Below are positions 54,275 to 63,688 of a DNA stretch of 64,000 bases, piece by piece. Below the pieces are notes generated by a model. That model made no database searches and was not told the origin of the DNA. It worked only from the letters and a program-made list of their open reading frames with translations. Origin of the DNA: an uncultured Nitrospirota bacterium. GTDB lineage: Bacteria > Nitrospinota > Nitrospinia > CAJXCL01. Location of the stretch: the NCBI GenBank assembly GCA_913051775.1, contig CAJXCL010000006.1:1-64000 (forward strand). Reading direction: 5' to 3'. A program made the translations under genes and the position numbers. Every line of letters begins with the position of its first letter. Within the stretch, counting starts at the first letter, position 1.

Positions 54275-55834
54275 ATGGGAAAAATAAAAACAGCACTTAT
54301 TAGTGTATCGGATAAAACAGGGATTGTTGAATTCGCAAAGTTTCTATCAGAAAACAGAGTAGAAATATTATCTACAGGTGGTACGGCCACACTTCTAAAA
54401 GAAAATAGCCTGTCTGTAACAATGGTCTCAGAGTATACAGGATTTCCTGAAATGATGGATGGCAGGGTAAAGACCCTTCATCCAAAAATCCACGGTGGAT
54501 TATTAGGAAAACGGGACGATGCAAATCACATGAAAGTGATGAAAGAACACGGCATAAAGCCTATAGATATGTTAGTGGTGAATCTTTATCCATTTGAAGA
54601 AACGATCTCAAAAGAGGACTGTTCCTTTGAAGACGCCGTTGAAAACATTGATATTGGCGGGCCATCCATGATGAGGTCCGCTGCCAAAAATCATAAAGAC
54701 GTCGCTGTTGTTGCAAACTCTCGCCGTTATGAAAAAATAATGCAGGAATTGAAGGATAATGACTTTTCTATCGGTAAAAAAACTAGACTGTCACTGGCAC
54801 AGGAGGCGTTTGCCCATATTAGCCGCTACGACAGCCTTATTTCTGATTATCTTTTAGAAAAAAGCGAAACTAGTAAATCTCATTATCCTGAAAACCATCA
54901 TATTTTATTGAGAAAAATTCAGGATTTACGTTATGGAGAAAATCCTCACCAGAGCGCCGCTTTTTATATAGATGCTCGATCAGGAAATACAGACATTACA
55001 CAGGCTCAACAGTTACAAGGGAAAGAACTCTCTTTTAATAATATTATCGACCTGGACGCTGCTTTGAAAGTGGTTCTGGAGTTTAAGGAGACAGCTTCAG
55101 TTATTATTAAACATACAAATCCCTGCGGAATTGGTATTGATGAAAGCCTTGTTGAAGCGTACAAAAAGGCAAAGGAAACAGACCCTGTTTCTGCTTTCGG
55201 GGGTATTATTGGATTTAACAGAATAGTTGATGCGTCAACCGCTGAAGAAATTGTGATGACTTTTATCGAAGCTATGATTGCGCCTGATTACGAAAAAAAA
55301 GCGTTAGAGATACTTTCGAGGAAAAAGAATTTAAGACTGATGAAGCTGCCCGGGGGAGTGGGAAAAATGAATGGGGGAAACCTGGATATAAAAAGGGTGT
55401 CAGGTGGTTTACTTTTGCAAAATAATGACGATATAGATTTAGTAGAATCGCAACTCAAAGTGGTTACTAAAAGACAGCCTTCTCAAGATCAATGGAAAGC
55501 ATTGCGTTTTGCGTGGAAAGCGGCAAAACATGTGAAATCGAATGCCATTGTCTTTGCAAAAAAAGACCGCACTATAGGTATTGGCGCCGGACAGATGAGT
55601 CGTGTTGATTCCACCAAGATTGCGGTTGAAAAAGCAAAAAGCTCTCTAAAAGGAACTGTTATGGCGTCAGACGCCTTCTTCCCTTTTCGAGATGCAATTG
55701 ACGCGGCTGCTGAAAATGGGATAGCTGCTATAATTCAACCGGGCGGTTCTATAAAAGATGAGGAAGTAATTACGGCAGCCAATGAACACAAAATTGCTAT
55801 GGTATTTACCGGCATCCGGCATTTTAAACATTAA
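54275..55834 (+). CDS. purH: Bifunctional purine biosynthesis protein PurH
   Basis: 519-aa enzyme doing the last two steps of IMP synthesis: AICAR formyltransferase and IMP cyclohydrolase. The N-terminal MGS-like domain starts [20 protein letters not shown] with [30 protein letters not shown] and [11 protein letters not shown]. The AICAR transformylase half includes [41 protein letters not shown] and [10 protein letters not shown]. Length is normal. It sits between rsmE and purD in the same direction. Confidence 0.97.
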   Translation: MGKIKTALISVSDKTGIVEFAKFLSENRVEILSTGGTATLLKENSLSVTMVSEYTGFPEMMDGRVKTLHPKIHGGLLGKRDDANHMKVMKEHGIKPIDMLVVNLYPFEETISKEDCSFEDAVENIDIGGPSMMRSAAKNHKDVAVVANSRRYEKIMQELKDNDFSIGKKTRLSLAQEAFAHISRYDSLISDYLLEKSETSKSHYPENHHILLRKIQDLRYGENPHQSAAFYIDARSGNTDITQAQQLQGKELSFNNIIDLDAALKVVLEFKETASVIIKHTNPCGIGIDESLVEAYKKAKETDPVSAFGGIIGFNRIVDASTAEEIVMTFIEAMIAPDYEKKALEILSRKKNLRLMKLPGGVGKMNGGNLDIKRVSGGLLLQNNDDIDLVESQLKVVTKRQPSQDQWKALRFAWKAAKHVKSNAIVFAKKDRTIGIGAGQMSRVDSTKIAVEKAKSSLKGTVMASDAFFPFRDAIDAAAENGIAAIIQPGGSIKDEEVITAANEHKIAMVFTGIRHFKH

Positions 55835-55890
55835 TTTTTAGTTTTCGGTAGTCAGCAATTTGCTTATAGTCGGTCGGATACAGTTAAATC

Positions 55891-57159
55891 ATGAAAGTCT
55901 TAGTAATAGGCAGCGGGGGCAGGGAACACGCCCTGGTGTGGAAGATTTCCCAGAGCCAGATGGTTTCTGAAATATTTTGCGCTCCGGGAAATCCCGGGAT
56001 AGAAGACAAGGCAAGCCTTGTTGATATAAAGGCTGATGATATTGATGGTTTGCTGAACTTTGCCAAAGATAAAAAGATTGATTTAACAATAGTAGGTCCT
56101 GAGCTGCCACTTACTTTAGGGATAGTGGATCTTTTCGAAGGAGCTGGACTTAAAATTTTTGGTCCGTCCAAAAAAGCTGCTGAGCTAGAAAAGAGTAAAG
56201 CCTTTAGCAAGGATCTCCTGAGAAAATATAAAATCCCCAGTGCAAACTATAAACTCTTTACATCTTCTCAGAGTGCCGGAGAATATCTAAAAGATCAGAA
56301 GTTTCCAATTGTAATTAAAGCGGATGGTTTAGCCGCCGGGAAAGGTGTAATCATTTGTGATTCTTTAGAAAGCGCGGAACAGGCAGTAGAAGAAATACTG
56401 GTAAAAAAAATATTCGGTAGTGCCGGCAATAAAATAGTTATTGAAGAATTCCTTGAAGGGGAAGAAGTTTCTGTTCTTGCTTTTTCTGATGGAAATAATA
56501 TAGTGCCTCTTGAGCCGGCTCAGGACCATAAAGCAATCTATGATGGAAATCGAGGGCCTAATACCGGAGGTATGGGAGCCTATTCTCCAGCGCCCATTTT
56601 TACCGATACTCTGGCTGAAGAAATTCTTGAAAATATTTTAAAACCCACAATCAAGGCAATGGCTCTAGAAGGAAGGGCCTATAAAGGAATACTCTACGCC
56701 GGGTTAATGATTATACGCGAGGAACCAAAGGTTTTAGAATTTAATGTGCGGTTTGGCGATCCAGAAACTCAGCCTATTCTTATGCGGATGGAAAGTGACA
56801 TTGTGCCACTTTTTCTTGCTGCTATTGAGGGGAGATTGGATAGTCAAAAAATAAAATGGCGTAAAGACGCATCTGTGTGCGTTGTGATGGCATCGGCAGG
56901 CTATCCTTACAGCTACCCAAAGGGAGAAAAAATTGAAGGGGTTGATAAACTGAGAAACAGCAGGAATACTGTTGTTTTTCATGCAGGCACAAAAAAAGTT
57001 GATAACAAATTGGTGACTAACGGAGGAAGGGTATTGGGAGTTACCTCCCTTGGAAATACTGTTTCAGAGGCCATCAAAAATTCTTATCGGGCAGTCTCAA
57101 AGATTTCATGGGAGAATGTATATTACCGAAGAGATATTGGAAAGAAGGGGGTAAAGTGA
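55891..57159 (+). CDS. purD: Phosphoribosylamine-glycine ligase PurD
   Basis: 422-aa ATP-grasp ligase joining phosphoribosylamine and glycine to GAR. VIGSGGREHALVWKISQS begins the N-domain; GLAAGKGVIIC, EEFLEGEEVSVLAFSDG, PAQDHKAIYDGNRGPNTGGM and VRFGDPETQPILMRM are the ATP-grasp and active-site blocks. The final codons overlap the start of the outer-membrane barrel gene by 4 bp (GTGA). Confidence 0.97.
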   Translation: MKVLVIGSGGREHALVWKISQSQMVSEIFCAPGNPGIEDKASLVDIKADDIDGLLNFAKDKKIDLTIVGPELPLTLGIVDLFEGAGLKIFGPSKKAAELEKSKAFSKDLLRKYKIPSANYKLFTSSQSAGEYLKDQKFPIVIKADGLAAGKGVIICDSLESAEQAVEEILVKKIFGSAGNKIVIEEFLEGEEVSVLAFSDGNNIVPLEPAQDHKAIYDGNRGPNTGGMGAYSPAPIFTDTLAEEILENILKPTIKAMALEGRAYKGILYAGLMIIREEPKVLEFNVRFGDPETQPILMRMESDIVPLFLAAIEGRLDSQKIKWRKDASVCVVMASAGYPYSYPKGEKIEGVDKLRNSRNTVVFHAGTKKVDNKLVTNGGRVLGVTSLGNTVSEAIKNSYRAVSKISWENVYYRRDIGKKGVK

Positions 57160-58094
57160 AGGGGCTATTTGTACGAATATTTTGCATTGGAAGAATTTTT
57201 TTAGGTTTTTTTCTGTTATCAGTATTTCTTTTATTGGCAGGTAATGTATCAGCAGAGATGGGAGCATCATTTGCTTTTAATAATGGCTACCGATCCGATG
57301 ATATCGATTGGAATATTGCCGGGGATACCGCTGGAAACAATCCAAATATTTTATCAGAGTTGACCTGGAGTGATTTAAAGATTTATCAGTTGCAAGCAGA
57401 GGGTAAAGTTATTTTGGAATGGTTATATCTGCGCGGTTCAGTAGGTTACGGTTGGATTTTGGATGGCGACAACCAGGATTCAGACTATTTGGGGAACAAC
57501 CGTACTTTTGAATATTCCAGATCAAATAACAGTTCTGATAATGGAAATGTAATGGATGCTTCTATAGGGGTGGGGTATCCATTTGAACCCGGAGCCGGGT
57601 GGTTGAGAATGACGCCTCTTCTGGGTTATTCCCTCCATGAGCAAGATCTCACTATAACAAACGGTTTTCAAACCATTCCTTCAGACGGATCATTTTCAGG
57701 TTTGAACAGCACCTATCATGCTAAGTGGAAGGGGCCATGGGCAGGTATTGACTTCTCCATTGAAGCAAGCAGAAGACTTTCGCTTTTCAGTTCTTTTGAG
57801 TATCACTGGGCGGATTATGACGGTGAAGCAAACTGGAACCTCAGGACTGACTTTGAGCATCCGAAGAGTTTTGAACATGATGCAAGCGGCAAAGGCATTG
57901 TGGTCTCTGCCGGTGGTAGTTACGCTATAAGTAAGAATTGGCTTATCAACGCGAATATAGATTACCGGGAGAGCTCAACTGATGCTGGCACTGACCGCAC
58001 CTTCTTTGCTGATGGCACTACGTCGGACACACGTCTCAATGAAGTCAATTGGAGCTCCTATTCGGCCATGTTAGGAATAATCTTCCGTTTTTAG
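57156..58094 (+). CDS. Outer-membrane beta-barrel protein (omptin-like)
   Basis: About 312 aa. I use the GTG at 57156 as start because it overlaps the purD stop, follows AGAAGGGGG, and gives a proper signal peptide (cleavage near VSA-EMG, about residue 33). The mature part alternates beta-strand-like aromatic/hydrophobic residues with polar turns, and ends in IIFRF, the aromatic C-terminal residue needed for BamA-dependent insertion. The overall look fits the omptin-like 'Protochlamydia outer membrane protein' barrel group. A link to purine synthesis is unlikely; the overlap probably reflects compact transcription. Confidence 0.72.
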   Translation: MKGLFVRIFCIGRIFLGFFLLSVFLLLAGNVSAEMGASFAFNNGYRSDDIDWNIAGDTAGNNPNILSELTWSDLKIYQLQAEGKVILEWLYLRGSVGYGWILDGDNQDSDYLGNNRTFEYSRSNNSSDNGNVMDASIGVGYPFEPGAGWLRMTPLLGYSLHEQDLTITNGFQTIPSDGSFSGLNSTYHAKWKGPWAGIDFSIEASRRLSLFSSFEYHWADYDGEANWNLRTDFEHPKSFEHDASGKGIVVSAGGSYAISKNWLINANIDYRESSTDAGTDRTFFADGTTSDTRLNEVNWSSYSAMLGIIFRF

Positions 58095-58145
58095 GCTTGC
58101 TATGGAGCAGATGTCGAAGTATAAAAGCTCAGGAGTTGTGTTAAT

Positions 58146-58162
58146 AATGCAATCATTGCATT
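58146..58162. repeat. Short palindrome between convergent genes
   Basis: AATGCAATCATTGCATT, two 8-bp arms over one base, downstream of the barrel gene and of the ribonucleotide reductase gene. Could be an operator or a terminator stem; no T-run. Confidence 0.35.
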
Positions 58163-58206
58163 ATGTTGTGTTACAAAGGCATACCGGACGGTACGGCAAA
58201 AAAGCA

Positions 58207-60714
58207 TTAGCCGCATTTTGAATAACCACACAGTCGGCATAGCAGGCAGCCATCGGCATGTTCAAGATTCCCTCCATTGCAATCCGGACAGATCATGATC
58301 GTGGCCAATTCAAGAAGGTGCGGGTCGTCAGGCTCTTCAAACTTTGTATCTGATTTGGGTTGATTTCCCTTCTTTTCCTCTTTTTTTCTTTTTAAATATT
58401 GATGTATAGCTTTTCCAATAGCATCCGAGCAGGACAAGATTTTCTCACCGTTTTCCCATGATTGCTGGTGGCAGCTTATTCCGCGCAGTTGTTTGGTAAT
58501 GATATCTGGTTCAATATTTGACCTGAGGGCGAGCGAAACCAGGCGCCCTATAGCTTCTAACTGGGAAGCCGCACATCCGCCGGCTTTTCCCATCTGAGTA
58601 AATATTTCAAAAGGAATTTCATTGTCACATTCATTAACAGTTAAATACATGTTGCCGCAGCCTGTTGATACTAACTGGGTACTCCCACGAGTTATTTTTG
58701 GTCTGGGTCTTGGAGTTATTTTTGTGGAGGGCTGCTGTTTTTTTGCGGGTTTAACAGTACCAGTTGTCAGTACCTGTTTGGATCTGCTGCCATCCCTGTA
58801 AATTGTGACCCCTTTGCAACCGGTAGAGTGGGCAAGCATATAGGCTTTGCGAATGTCATCCTCGGTTGCTGAATTAGGAAAATTCACTGTTTTGGAAACG
58901 GCATTATCCGTACTTTTTTGAAAAGCAGCCTGTATTTTTATATGCTGTTCAGGAGTAGCATTATGTGCTGTAACAAATAAGCTTGCGATATCTGCGGGTA
59001 CTTCAGAAATATTTTCAAGATGTCCTTCATGAGCAATTGTCCTCATCAAGTCAGCCGAATAGAACTCTCTTTCTTTAGCCATCTGTTCAAACAAAGGGTG
59101 AACTTCTATCAGCTCGTCATTATCCATCACATTTCTCACATATGATACGGCAAAGATTGGCTCAATACCGGAAGAACAGTTGGCAATAATGCTGATAGTA
59201 CCTGTTGGCGCGATAGTAGTGGTTGTAGCGTTGCGGGGCTTTATCTCATCCTTATCCTGAGCAGAGTCGAAGGGCGGTTTATCATAAATACTGCCTTCAA
59301 AAGTTGGGAATAAACCCCTTTTTTCGGCTAATAAGACAGATGCCTTTTTTGATTCTTTATTTATAAAGGACATAACCACTTCTCCAATCGTTATAGCTTC
59401 ATCAGAATCATAAGGAATGCCTAGTTTAATAAGCATATCGGCAAACCCCATAACCCCTAATCCAATTTTCCGGTTTGCTTTAGTCATAAGTTCAATTTTT
59501 TTCAAAGGGAAATGATTTATCTCTATAACATTATCCAGAAAATGAACCGCTTTATGTATAGTACAAGAAAGTTTTTCAAAATCTATTTCCCGCAGAATTA
59601 ATGGTGCATCAATGGAGCCATTCGTATCCCCTGAGTTAAGCTTCGCATTGCTGGAACTCCCCCTTTCTTTGACCATGGCTGAAAGATTAATAGAACCTAG
59701 GTTGCAAGATTCATAGGGAAGTAAAGGCTGTTCACCGCAGGGATTTGTGCTTTCTATGCTGCCTGAATTTGGGGTAGGGTTATCCCTGTTAATCCGGTCA
59801 ATAAAGATGATTCCCGGATCGCCGTTTTTCCATGCCGATGAAACTATATTGTTAAAAACCTTTTCTGCGGAAAGTTTCCCTGAAATTTCGTTGGAATGTG
59901 GATTATAAAGGTTGTAATCCTCTCTTTTAATAACCGCTTTCATAAACACGTCAGTTAAAGCCACGGAAATATTGAAATTATTTATCTGATTATCGTCTTC
60001 TTTACATGTGATAAATTTTTCGATATCAGGGTGGTCAACTCTGAGAACTCCCATGTTTGCTCCGCGTCTGGTTCCACCCTGCTTAATAGCTTCAGTTGCC
60101 GAGTCAAATACTTTCATGAACGAAATAGGACCGCTCGACACTCCGTTTGTTGTCGCCACAGGTGAGTTTGCCGGGCGGAGACGAGAAAAGCTAAAACCAG
60201 TTCCTCCTCCGCTTTTATGGATCAATGCAGTATCTTTAATGGTTTCAAAAATGCTTTCCATGGAATCTTCAATTGGCAGAACAAAACAGGCGGATAATTG
60301 CTGCAACTCACGTCCGGCGTTCATTAAAGTCGGAGAATTAGGCAAAAAATCCAGGCTGGCCATCATATTATAAAATTCTTCTTCAGTTACTGAAACATCA
60401 GCATCTGGATTAAATTTGAGATCTGCAGAAGCAATATTTTTTGCAACTCTGAGAAAGAGATCTTTCGGTTTTTCAACGACTTTCCCGTCTTCATTTTTCT
60501 TTAAATACCTCTTTTCCAATACCTTCAGAGAATTTTCAGATAAAACAGGTTCCGGAAATCTGCCTTCGTTTTTAGTATTACCAGCTACATGCTTTATTAA
60601 GGTTTTAAGAGTACCGGGTGGTTCAGTAGGTTTTTGAGAGTTAGAAAGGGTGCTATCCGATGTAGAACTTTTATGCGTTTCTTGTACTCCAGTTTTGCGT
60701 TCTTTTAACTTCAT
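58207..60714 (-). CDS. nrdJ: Adenosylcobalamin-dependent (class II) ribonucleotide reductase
   Basis: 835-aa enzyme reducing ribonucleotides to deoxyribonucleotides with B12. It has [21 protein letters not shown] near the start, [40 protein letters not shown], and [22 protein letters not shown]-terminal zinc-ribbon-like cluster [22 protein letters not shown] ends the protein, as in NrdJ. An unusual run, [13 protein letters not shown], near residues 479-493 interrupts a conserved junction and looks like a translated palindromic repeat. Upstream lie two NrdR-box-like sites. With ThyX this indicates oxygen-tolerant deoxynucleotide synthesis. Confidence 0.95.
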   Translation of the reverse strand: MKLKERKTGVQETHKSSTSDSTLSNSQKPTEPPGTLKTLIKHVAGNTKNEGRFPEPVLSENSLKVLEKRYLKKNEDGKVVEKPKDLFLRVAKNIASADLKFNPDADVSVTEEEFYNMMASLDFLPNSPTLMNAGRELQQLSACFVLPIEDSMESIFETIKDTALIHKSGGGTGFSFSRLRPANSPVATTNGVSSGPISFMKVFDSATEAIKQGGTRRGANMGVLRVDHPDIEKFITCKEDDNQINNFNISVALTDVFMKAVIKREDYNLYNPHSNEISGKLSAEKVFNNIVSSAWKNGDPGIIFIDRINRDNPTPNSGSIESTNPCGEQPLLPYESCNLGSINLSAMVKERGSSSNAKLNSGDTNGSIDAPLILREIDFEKLSCTIHKAVHFLDNVIEINHFPLKKIELMTKANRKIGLGVMGFADMLIKLGIPYDSDEAITIGEVVMSFINKESKKASVLLAEKRGLFPTFEGSIYDKPPFDSAQDKDEIKPRNATTTTIAPTGTISIIANCSSGIEPIFAVSYVRNVMDNDELIEVHPLFEQMAKEREFYSADLMRTIAHEGHLENISEVPADIASLFVTAHNATPEQHIKIQAAFQKSTDNAVSKTVNFPNSATEDDIRKAYMLAHSTGCKGVTIYRDGSRSKQVLTTGTVKPAKKQQPSTKITPRPRPKITRGSTQLVSTGCGNMYLTVNECDNEIPFEIFTQMGKAGGCAASQLEAIGRLVSLALRSNIEPDIITKQLRGISCHQQSWENGEKILSCSDAIGKAIHQYLKRKKEEKKGNQPKSDTKFEEPDDPHLLELATIMICPDCNGGNLEHADGCLLCRLCGYSKCG
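59236..59276 (-). repeat. Palindromic-repeat insertion within nrdJ
   Basis: On the coding strand the segment reads CCCTTCGACTCTGCTCAGG and then ATAAGG, a common intergenic REP-like string (compare GAGCTCAGTCGAACG near 22143). It is translated in frame as FDSAQDKD. Inserted length is a multiple of three, so the protein stays open. Confidence 0.55.
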
Positions 60715-60763
60715 AATATGCCCTTTCGTAGTAATATTTTTATATAAAATGAGATTAGATTGA

Positions 60764-60808
60764 CCCTCTATATTGTATGGAGAAGAAAATTTACCTCAAT
60801 ATATAGTA
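60764..60808. promoter_or_regulatory. Pair of NrdR-box-like sites upstream of nrdJ
   Basis: CTCTATATTGTAT (around 60766-60778) and CTCAATATATAGTAT (around 60795-60809) resemble the NrdR repressor consensus (ACA-C-x-ATATA-x-x-GTGT-type). Their centres are 30 bp apart, close to three helical turns, as in known paired NrdR boxes. The outer bases match less well. An nrdR gene is not in the window. Confidence 0.45.
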
Positions 60809-60870
60809 TATGTCAAGTTAAATTTCGTGCATTTGTAGAAAATTTTGATGAAATACAAACCTGCCAAAAC

Positions 60871-60900
60871 CACCCCTTTAATCCTTACTAAAGGAGGGGA
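60871..60900. repeat. R3-like palindromic repeat
   Basis: CACCCCTTTAATCCTTACTAAAGGAGGGG, quoted only in part: CCCCTTTAATCCTTACTAAA. Related to the perfect hairpin at 39812. Confidence 0.5.
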
Positions 60901-60947
60901 CACAGTCCGGAACAATCGTTTTGAAAGATCTTCCGTTTCTATGAGAT

Positions 60948-61712
60948 TCATAAATTCTTATCGATTAATGTATCCAAAATTTTCTTGGCTTCTTCAGTAA
61001 TGTTTTCGGAAATTTTATCGTTGTTTTTATCGTGTTTATTAGAACTTTCTTTATTACTTTTGCTGACACGGCCTTTTTTATCTTCGTTTTTCTCACTGTC
61101 TTCTAAACTTCCCGTTATGGCATCCAGACCGGTTTTTATCTTATCCTTCATATCGGGTAATTTAAGTTTATCCTGCACGTTTTCCATAAGTTTTTTTTTC
61201 ATATCTTTCATAACCTTACTTTGCATATTTTCCATAATATTTTTATCAGAAAAAGAGGTTTTCGATAGTTCACGTGAAATATTCAGGATGTAAGGAGCTA
61301 ATTTTGACTTTGCAATGATTTCTTTTTTGGCATAAGGGACAAAGCCGATAGGAATCATAATCACCGCAATAATTAATATTCCCTTAACCAATCCCAGGAG
61401 GCTACCACCAATACGATCGGTAACAGTAAGAGTTTTAGTTTCATATAGCAGCTTTCGGACTAATTGCCCAATCTGGCTTATAATTAGCGCGGAAAAGATA
61501 AATATAAATCCAAAACTTAATAAATCGGCTACCATTTTATTTGAAACAAAATCGGAAATCTGAGTGGAAATAAGAGAATAATATCTATGGGAGAGAATAA
61601 AAGCGAAAATAATTGAAGCAAGTGAAAACAGCTCCTTAATCAGCCCCCTGATAAGGCTGTAAACTGTTGACGCTATCAGTAAAACTATAACGCTAATGTC
61701 AAACCAATGCAT
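60948..61712 (-). CDS. cvpA: CvpA family inner-membrane protein
   Basis: 254-aa protein with four membrane helices in residues 1-120 and the family's VRKLLYETKTLTVTDRIGGSLLGLVKGILI block. The rest (about 150-254) is a hydrophilic, charge-rich tail with Lys/Glu/Asp runs, longer than in most CvpA proteins (usually 160-200 aa) and probably disordered. CvpA proteins are linked to envelope integrity and bile or antibiotic resistance; molecular function unclear. Often next to purF or mutS2; neither is here. Confidence 0.85.
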   Translation of the reverse strand: MHWFDISVIVLLIASTVYSLIRGLIKELFSLASIIFAFILSHRYYSLISTQISDFVSNKMVADLLSFGFIFIFSALIISQIGQLVRKLLYETKTLTVTDRIGGSLLGLVKGILIIAVIMIPIGFVPYAKKEIIAKSKLAPYILNISRELSKTSFSDKNIMENMQSKVMKDMKKKLMENVQDKLKLPDMKDKIKTGLDAITGSLEDSEKNEDKKGRVSKSNKESSNKHDKNNDKISENITEEAKKILDTLIDKNL

Positions 61713-61753
61713 AGTATGCTATTAATTTTATATTATAAAAAATAATAATCAAC

Positions 61754-61796
61754 CCCAATATAGAATTTTAAAAATTCTATATCGGGTTTTGCGTTT
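61754..61796 (+). terminator. Hairpin with T-run upstream of tusA
   Basis: ATATAGAATTTT and AAAATTCTATAT form a long stem closed by CCC/GGG, followed by TTTTGCGTTTT on the + strand. It lies between the divergent cvpA and tusA genes with no + strand gene before it, so it may be an attenuator or a palindromic repeat. Confidence 0.45.
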
Positions 61797-61830
61797 TAAT
61801 CTAAATGATTTGGACACGCTCGACATTATG

Positions 61831-61859
61831 TTGACAATTGAATTGGATTAAAATATTTT
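61831..61859 (+). promoter_or_regulatory. Promoter of tusA
   Basis: TTGACA (61831-61836), 17-nt spacer, TATTTT (61854-61859). Transcription would begin about 61866, just before the ribosome binding site GGAGGG (61869-61874), giving a very short leader to ATG 61882 and ruling out the GTG at 61861. Confidence 0.55.
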
Positions 61860-61881
61860 AGTGTTTTTGGAGGGTACTAAT

Positions 61882-62118
61882 ATGAATGAAACACATTTTG
61901 ACATAGAATTAAATTGTAGGGGTTTATCCTGTCCATTGCCTATCGTTAAAACAAAAATGGCTATTTCAAAATTGAGGGAAGGACAGGTGCTTAAGATAAT
62001 TTCTACAGACCCCGGGACCAGAGCTGACATGGCTGCATGGTCTTCCAGAACCGGCCATGAAATTATAATGTCTGAAAATAATAACGGGGAATACATTTTT
62101 TATCTTAAACATAAATAA
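61882..62118 (+). CDS. tusA: TusA-family sulfur carrier protein
   Basis: 78-aa TusA/SirA/YedF protein that carries persulfide sulfur on C17 in RGLSCPLPIVKTKMAI, the canonical C-P-x-P site. TDPGTRADMAAWSSRTGHE is the second family block. The start is ATG 61882, not the upstream GTG, because of the ribosome binding site and promoter. It is divergent from cvpA and convergent with the sulfur-relay gene group on the reverse strand. Confidence 0.93.
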   Translation: MNETHFDIELNCRGLSCPLPIVKTKMAISKLREGQVLKIISTDPGTRADMAAWSSRTGHEIIMSENNNGEYIFYLKHK

Positions 62119-62119
62119 C

Positions 62120-62353
62120 TTAAACCTTTTTTTGGACTATTATATGCCAATCGGTACTGTTTATCTTTATTACTTCCAAAACCTTATGCCCTTCGTTTTC
62201 CATACTTCCGGGGACATTTTTCGTAGCAGGCTCATGGTCAATAATTATTTTAAGAATTTTTCCCGCATCCATTTCTTCAAGCGTTAGTTTAGACTTTACA
62301 AAAGTATAAGGACAAACCTCTCCTTTTATGTTAATTGTTTTATCCGGTTCCAT
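62120..62353 (-). CDS. Second TusA-like protein with altered C-P-Y-T site
   Basis: 77-aa member of the TusA family. The Cys C14 is kept (KGEVCPYTFVKSKLTLEEM) but the second Pro of C-P-x-P is replaced by Thr, as in some YeeD/TusA-like proteins. DHEPATKNVPGSMENEGHKV is the family second block. It is the last gene of the reverse-strand group DUF302 - HMA-like - DsrE - DsrF - DsrH, with only 15 bp to the DsrH-like gene. Confidence 0.87.
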   Translation of the reverse strand: MEPDKTINIKGEVCPYTFVKSKLTLEEMDAGKILKIIIDHEPATKNVPGSMENEGHKVLEVIKINSTDWHIIVQKKV

Positions 62354-62368
62354 GTATTAATTTCTATC

Positions 62369-62632
62369 CTATACACAAACAACTTTATCGGTAGAAAAGA
62401 TTATATTCAGCATTTCCTTATAATCTATTGCTTGATTCTCTGTGTTTATTTTACATAAATCCGCGTCTTCTTTAAGAACTTTTACTTTATCTATTTTCCT
62501 CAGTTTTTCTAGGCAAACGGCGTTTTGGATTAAAATTGCCTCATGATTTTCTTTTTTTATATCGAAATATTTTAAAAATGGAGAATCAGGGTTACGGATA
62601 ATAAAAAGAGATTTTTTCATTTTATTTATCAA
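62369..62632 (-). CDS. DsrH/TusB-like sulfur relay protein
   Basis: About 85-aa protein of the DsrH/TusB fold. SLFIIRNPDSPFLKYF at the start, ILIQNAVCLEKL (with the family's I-Q-x-A-V-C position where TusB has its Cys) and DYKEMLNIIFSTDKVVCV at the end fit TusB/DsrH. Two starts are possible: TTG 62632, which overlaps the upstream stop, or ATG 62620. In DsrEFH and TusBCD complexes this subunit passes persulfide to a TusA-type acceptor. Confidence 0.72.
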   Translation of the reverse strand: MINKMKKSLFIIRNPDSPFLKYFDIKKENHEAILIQNAVCLEKLRKIDKVKVLKEDADLCKINTENQAIDYKEMLNIIFSTDKVVCV

Positions 62633-62967
62633 TGAATAACAACATTTGCCTTATCAAGAAGATCAATAAACTCAGGGGGCTTAATACTTTGATATTTAAT
62701 ATTATTAGAAATAGAGAAATTGCCCGCATCTTCTACATAAAACTTTGCATCCAATTCCGCCAGCATTTTAACATGTTTGAAAGCAGGTTTCATATTGGCC
62801 TTTGATTTATCCAGTTCCTGCAAAACATGACATGAATTTCCTAAGAACACGAGATTTAAAATATTTTCATCATTTAAGGTTAAACCCACGGCAAGGCGAA
62901 GCTTTTCTAAAGCTTTGTTTGTTTCAAAGGTATAATCGGAAAAAATAATAAAAATGCTTTTGGTCAA
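62629..62967 (-). CDS. DsrE/DsrF-like sulfur relay protein
   Basis: 112-aa DsrE-superfamily protein (SIFIIFSDYTFETNKALEKL, NLVFLGNSCHVLQEL, FYVEDAGNFSISNN, FIDLLDKANVVIH). It is most like DsrF/TusC or DsrE-like subunits. The start is TTG with AGGAGGG five to six bases upstream. It partly overlaps the DsrH-like gene by 4 bp. It probably forms a hetero-oligomer with its neighbours. Confidence 0.72.
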   Translation of the reverse strand: MTKSIFIIFSDYTFETNKALEKLRLAVGLTLNDENILNLVFLGNSCHVLQELDKSKANMKPAFKHVKMLAELDAKFYVEDAGNFSISNNIKYQSIKPPEFIDLLDKANVVIH

Positions 62968-63040
62968 ATTCCCTCCTAAACGCGTAAAAATTTTGCTACG
63001 AAGTATTTTGAGATTCGTATTTTATTAAATTCCAATGAGA

Positions 63041-63355
63041 TTATATAAACGCAATATACCTGTCTGTTTCATTAGCGATAAAGGCATTGTCATATTGGCT
63101 TCCGTATTTAAATCCTTGGTATTTATAAGCATGAAGCTCATCCGCGCTATGAGTACAAACCGTCACCTTAACTCTCTTATCTTTAGCAAGTTCTTGAAGG
63201 GATTCGTTTGTCCCGTTAAGCGCTCCCTCATGCATCAGAAAAAGTTCAACTTCTATACCCTCTTTTACTGCTGCCGACGAAAGACCAATAGCTGAAAGGG
63301 TATCCTGGCTTTCAGGTCCCTTAAAAAGCAGTATTCCAAGTTTTTTCTTTTTCAT
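63041..63355 (-). CDS. DsrE-superfamily protein
   Basis: 104-aa DsrE-fold protein. KLGILLFKGPESQDTLSAIG and LSSAAVKEGIEVELFLMHEG are the Rossmann-like blocks; RVKVTVCTHSADELHAYKYQ contains a conserved Cys that could hold persulfide. It has the shape of DsrE/TusD. It lies 3 bp after the HMA-like gene's stop and 73 bp before the DsrF-like gene. Confidence 0.72.
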   Translation of the reverse strand: MKKKKLGILLFKGPESQDTLSAIGLSSAAVKEGIEVELFLMHEGALNGTNESLQELAKDKRVKVTVCTHSADELHAYKYQGFKYGSQYDNAFIANETDRYIAFI

Positions 63356-63358
63356 AAA

Positions 63359-63688
63359 TCAGGGACCTTTATCAAGTTCAGGCAAGATAAACTGTTTTTC
63401 AATTTGGGTAATCTCGCTAACTTTTTCCACAATAGTTTTCATTTTTATTTTTAACGGCTCAAAATAAAGGCTGATTTTTCTTTCATTTGCTTTAAAGCGA
63501 GCTGAATTGACACCCTCCAATTTTTTTAACTCACTGGCTATCATATCCTTACCCATAATACAGCAGATATTATTTTTATCGAAATTGATTGTTAAGCGTT
63601 TTTCATCCGCTTGTGCATGGGATGCAACTACAAAAAACATCAAGAACAAAAGACTAATCTTAAAAATCCGCTGCTTTAGCCACATCAT
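63359..63688 (-). CDS. Secreted HMA-like small protein
   Basis: 109-aa protein with a signal peptide (SLLFLMFFVVASHAQA, cleaved near residue 27) and one beta-alpha-beta ferredoxin-like domain (RLTINFDKNNICCIMGKDMI, ASELKKLEGVNSARFKANER, ISLYFEPLKIKMKTIVEKV). This matches a heavy-metal-associated-type fold, but the usual C-x-x-C is reduced to a C-C pair. It may carry a metal or thiol in the periplasm. It overlaps the end of the DUF302 gene by 30 bp. Confidence 0.6.
   Translation of the reverse strand: MMWLKQRIFKISLLFLMFFVVASHAQADEKRLTINFDKNNICCIMGKDMIASELKKLEGVNSARFKANERKISLYFEPLKIKMKTIVEKVSEITQIEKQFILPELDKGP

Noticed and set aside
60715-60947. Cobalamin riboswitch upstream of the B12-dependent reductase
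   Set aside because: No B12-box-like sequence or adequate structure seen; NrdR-like sites explain the region better.
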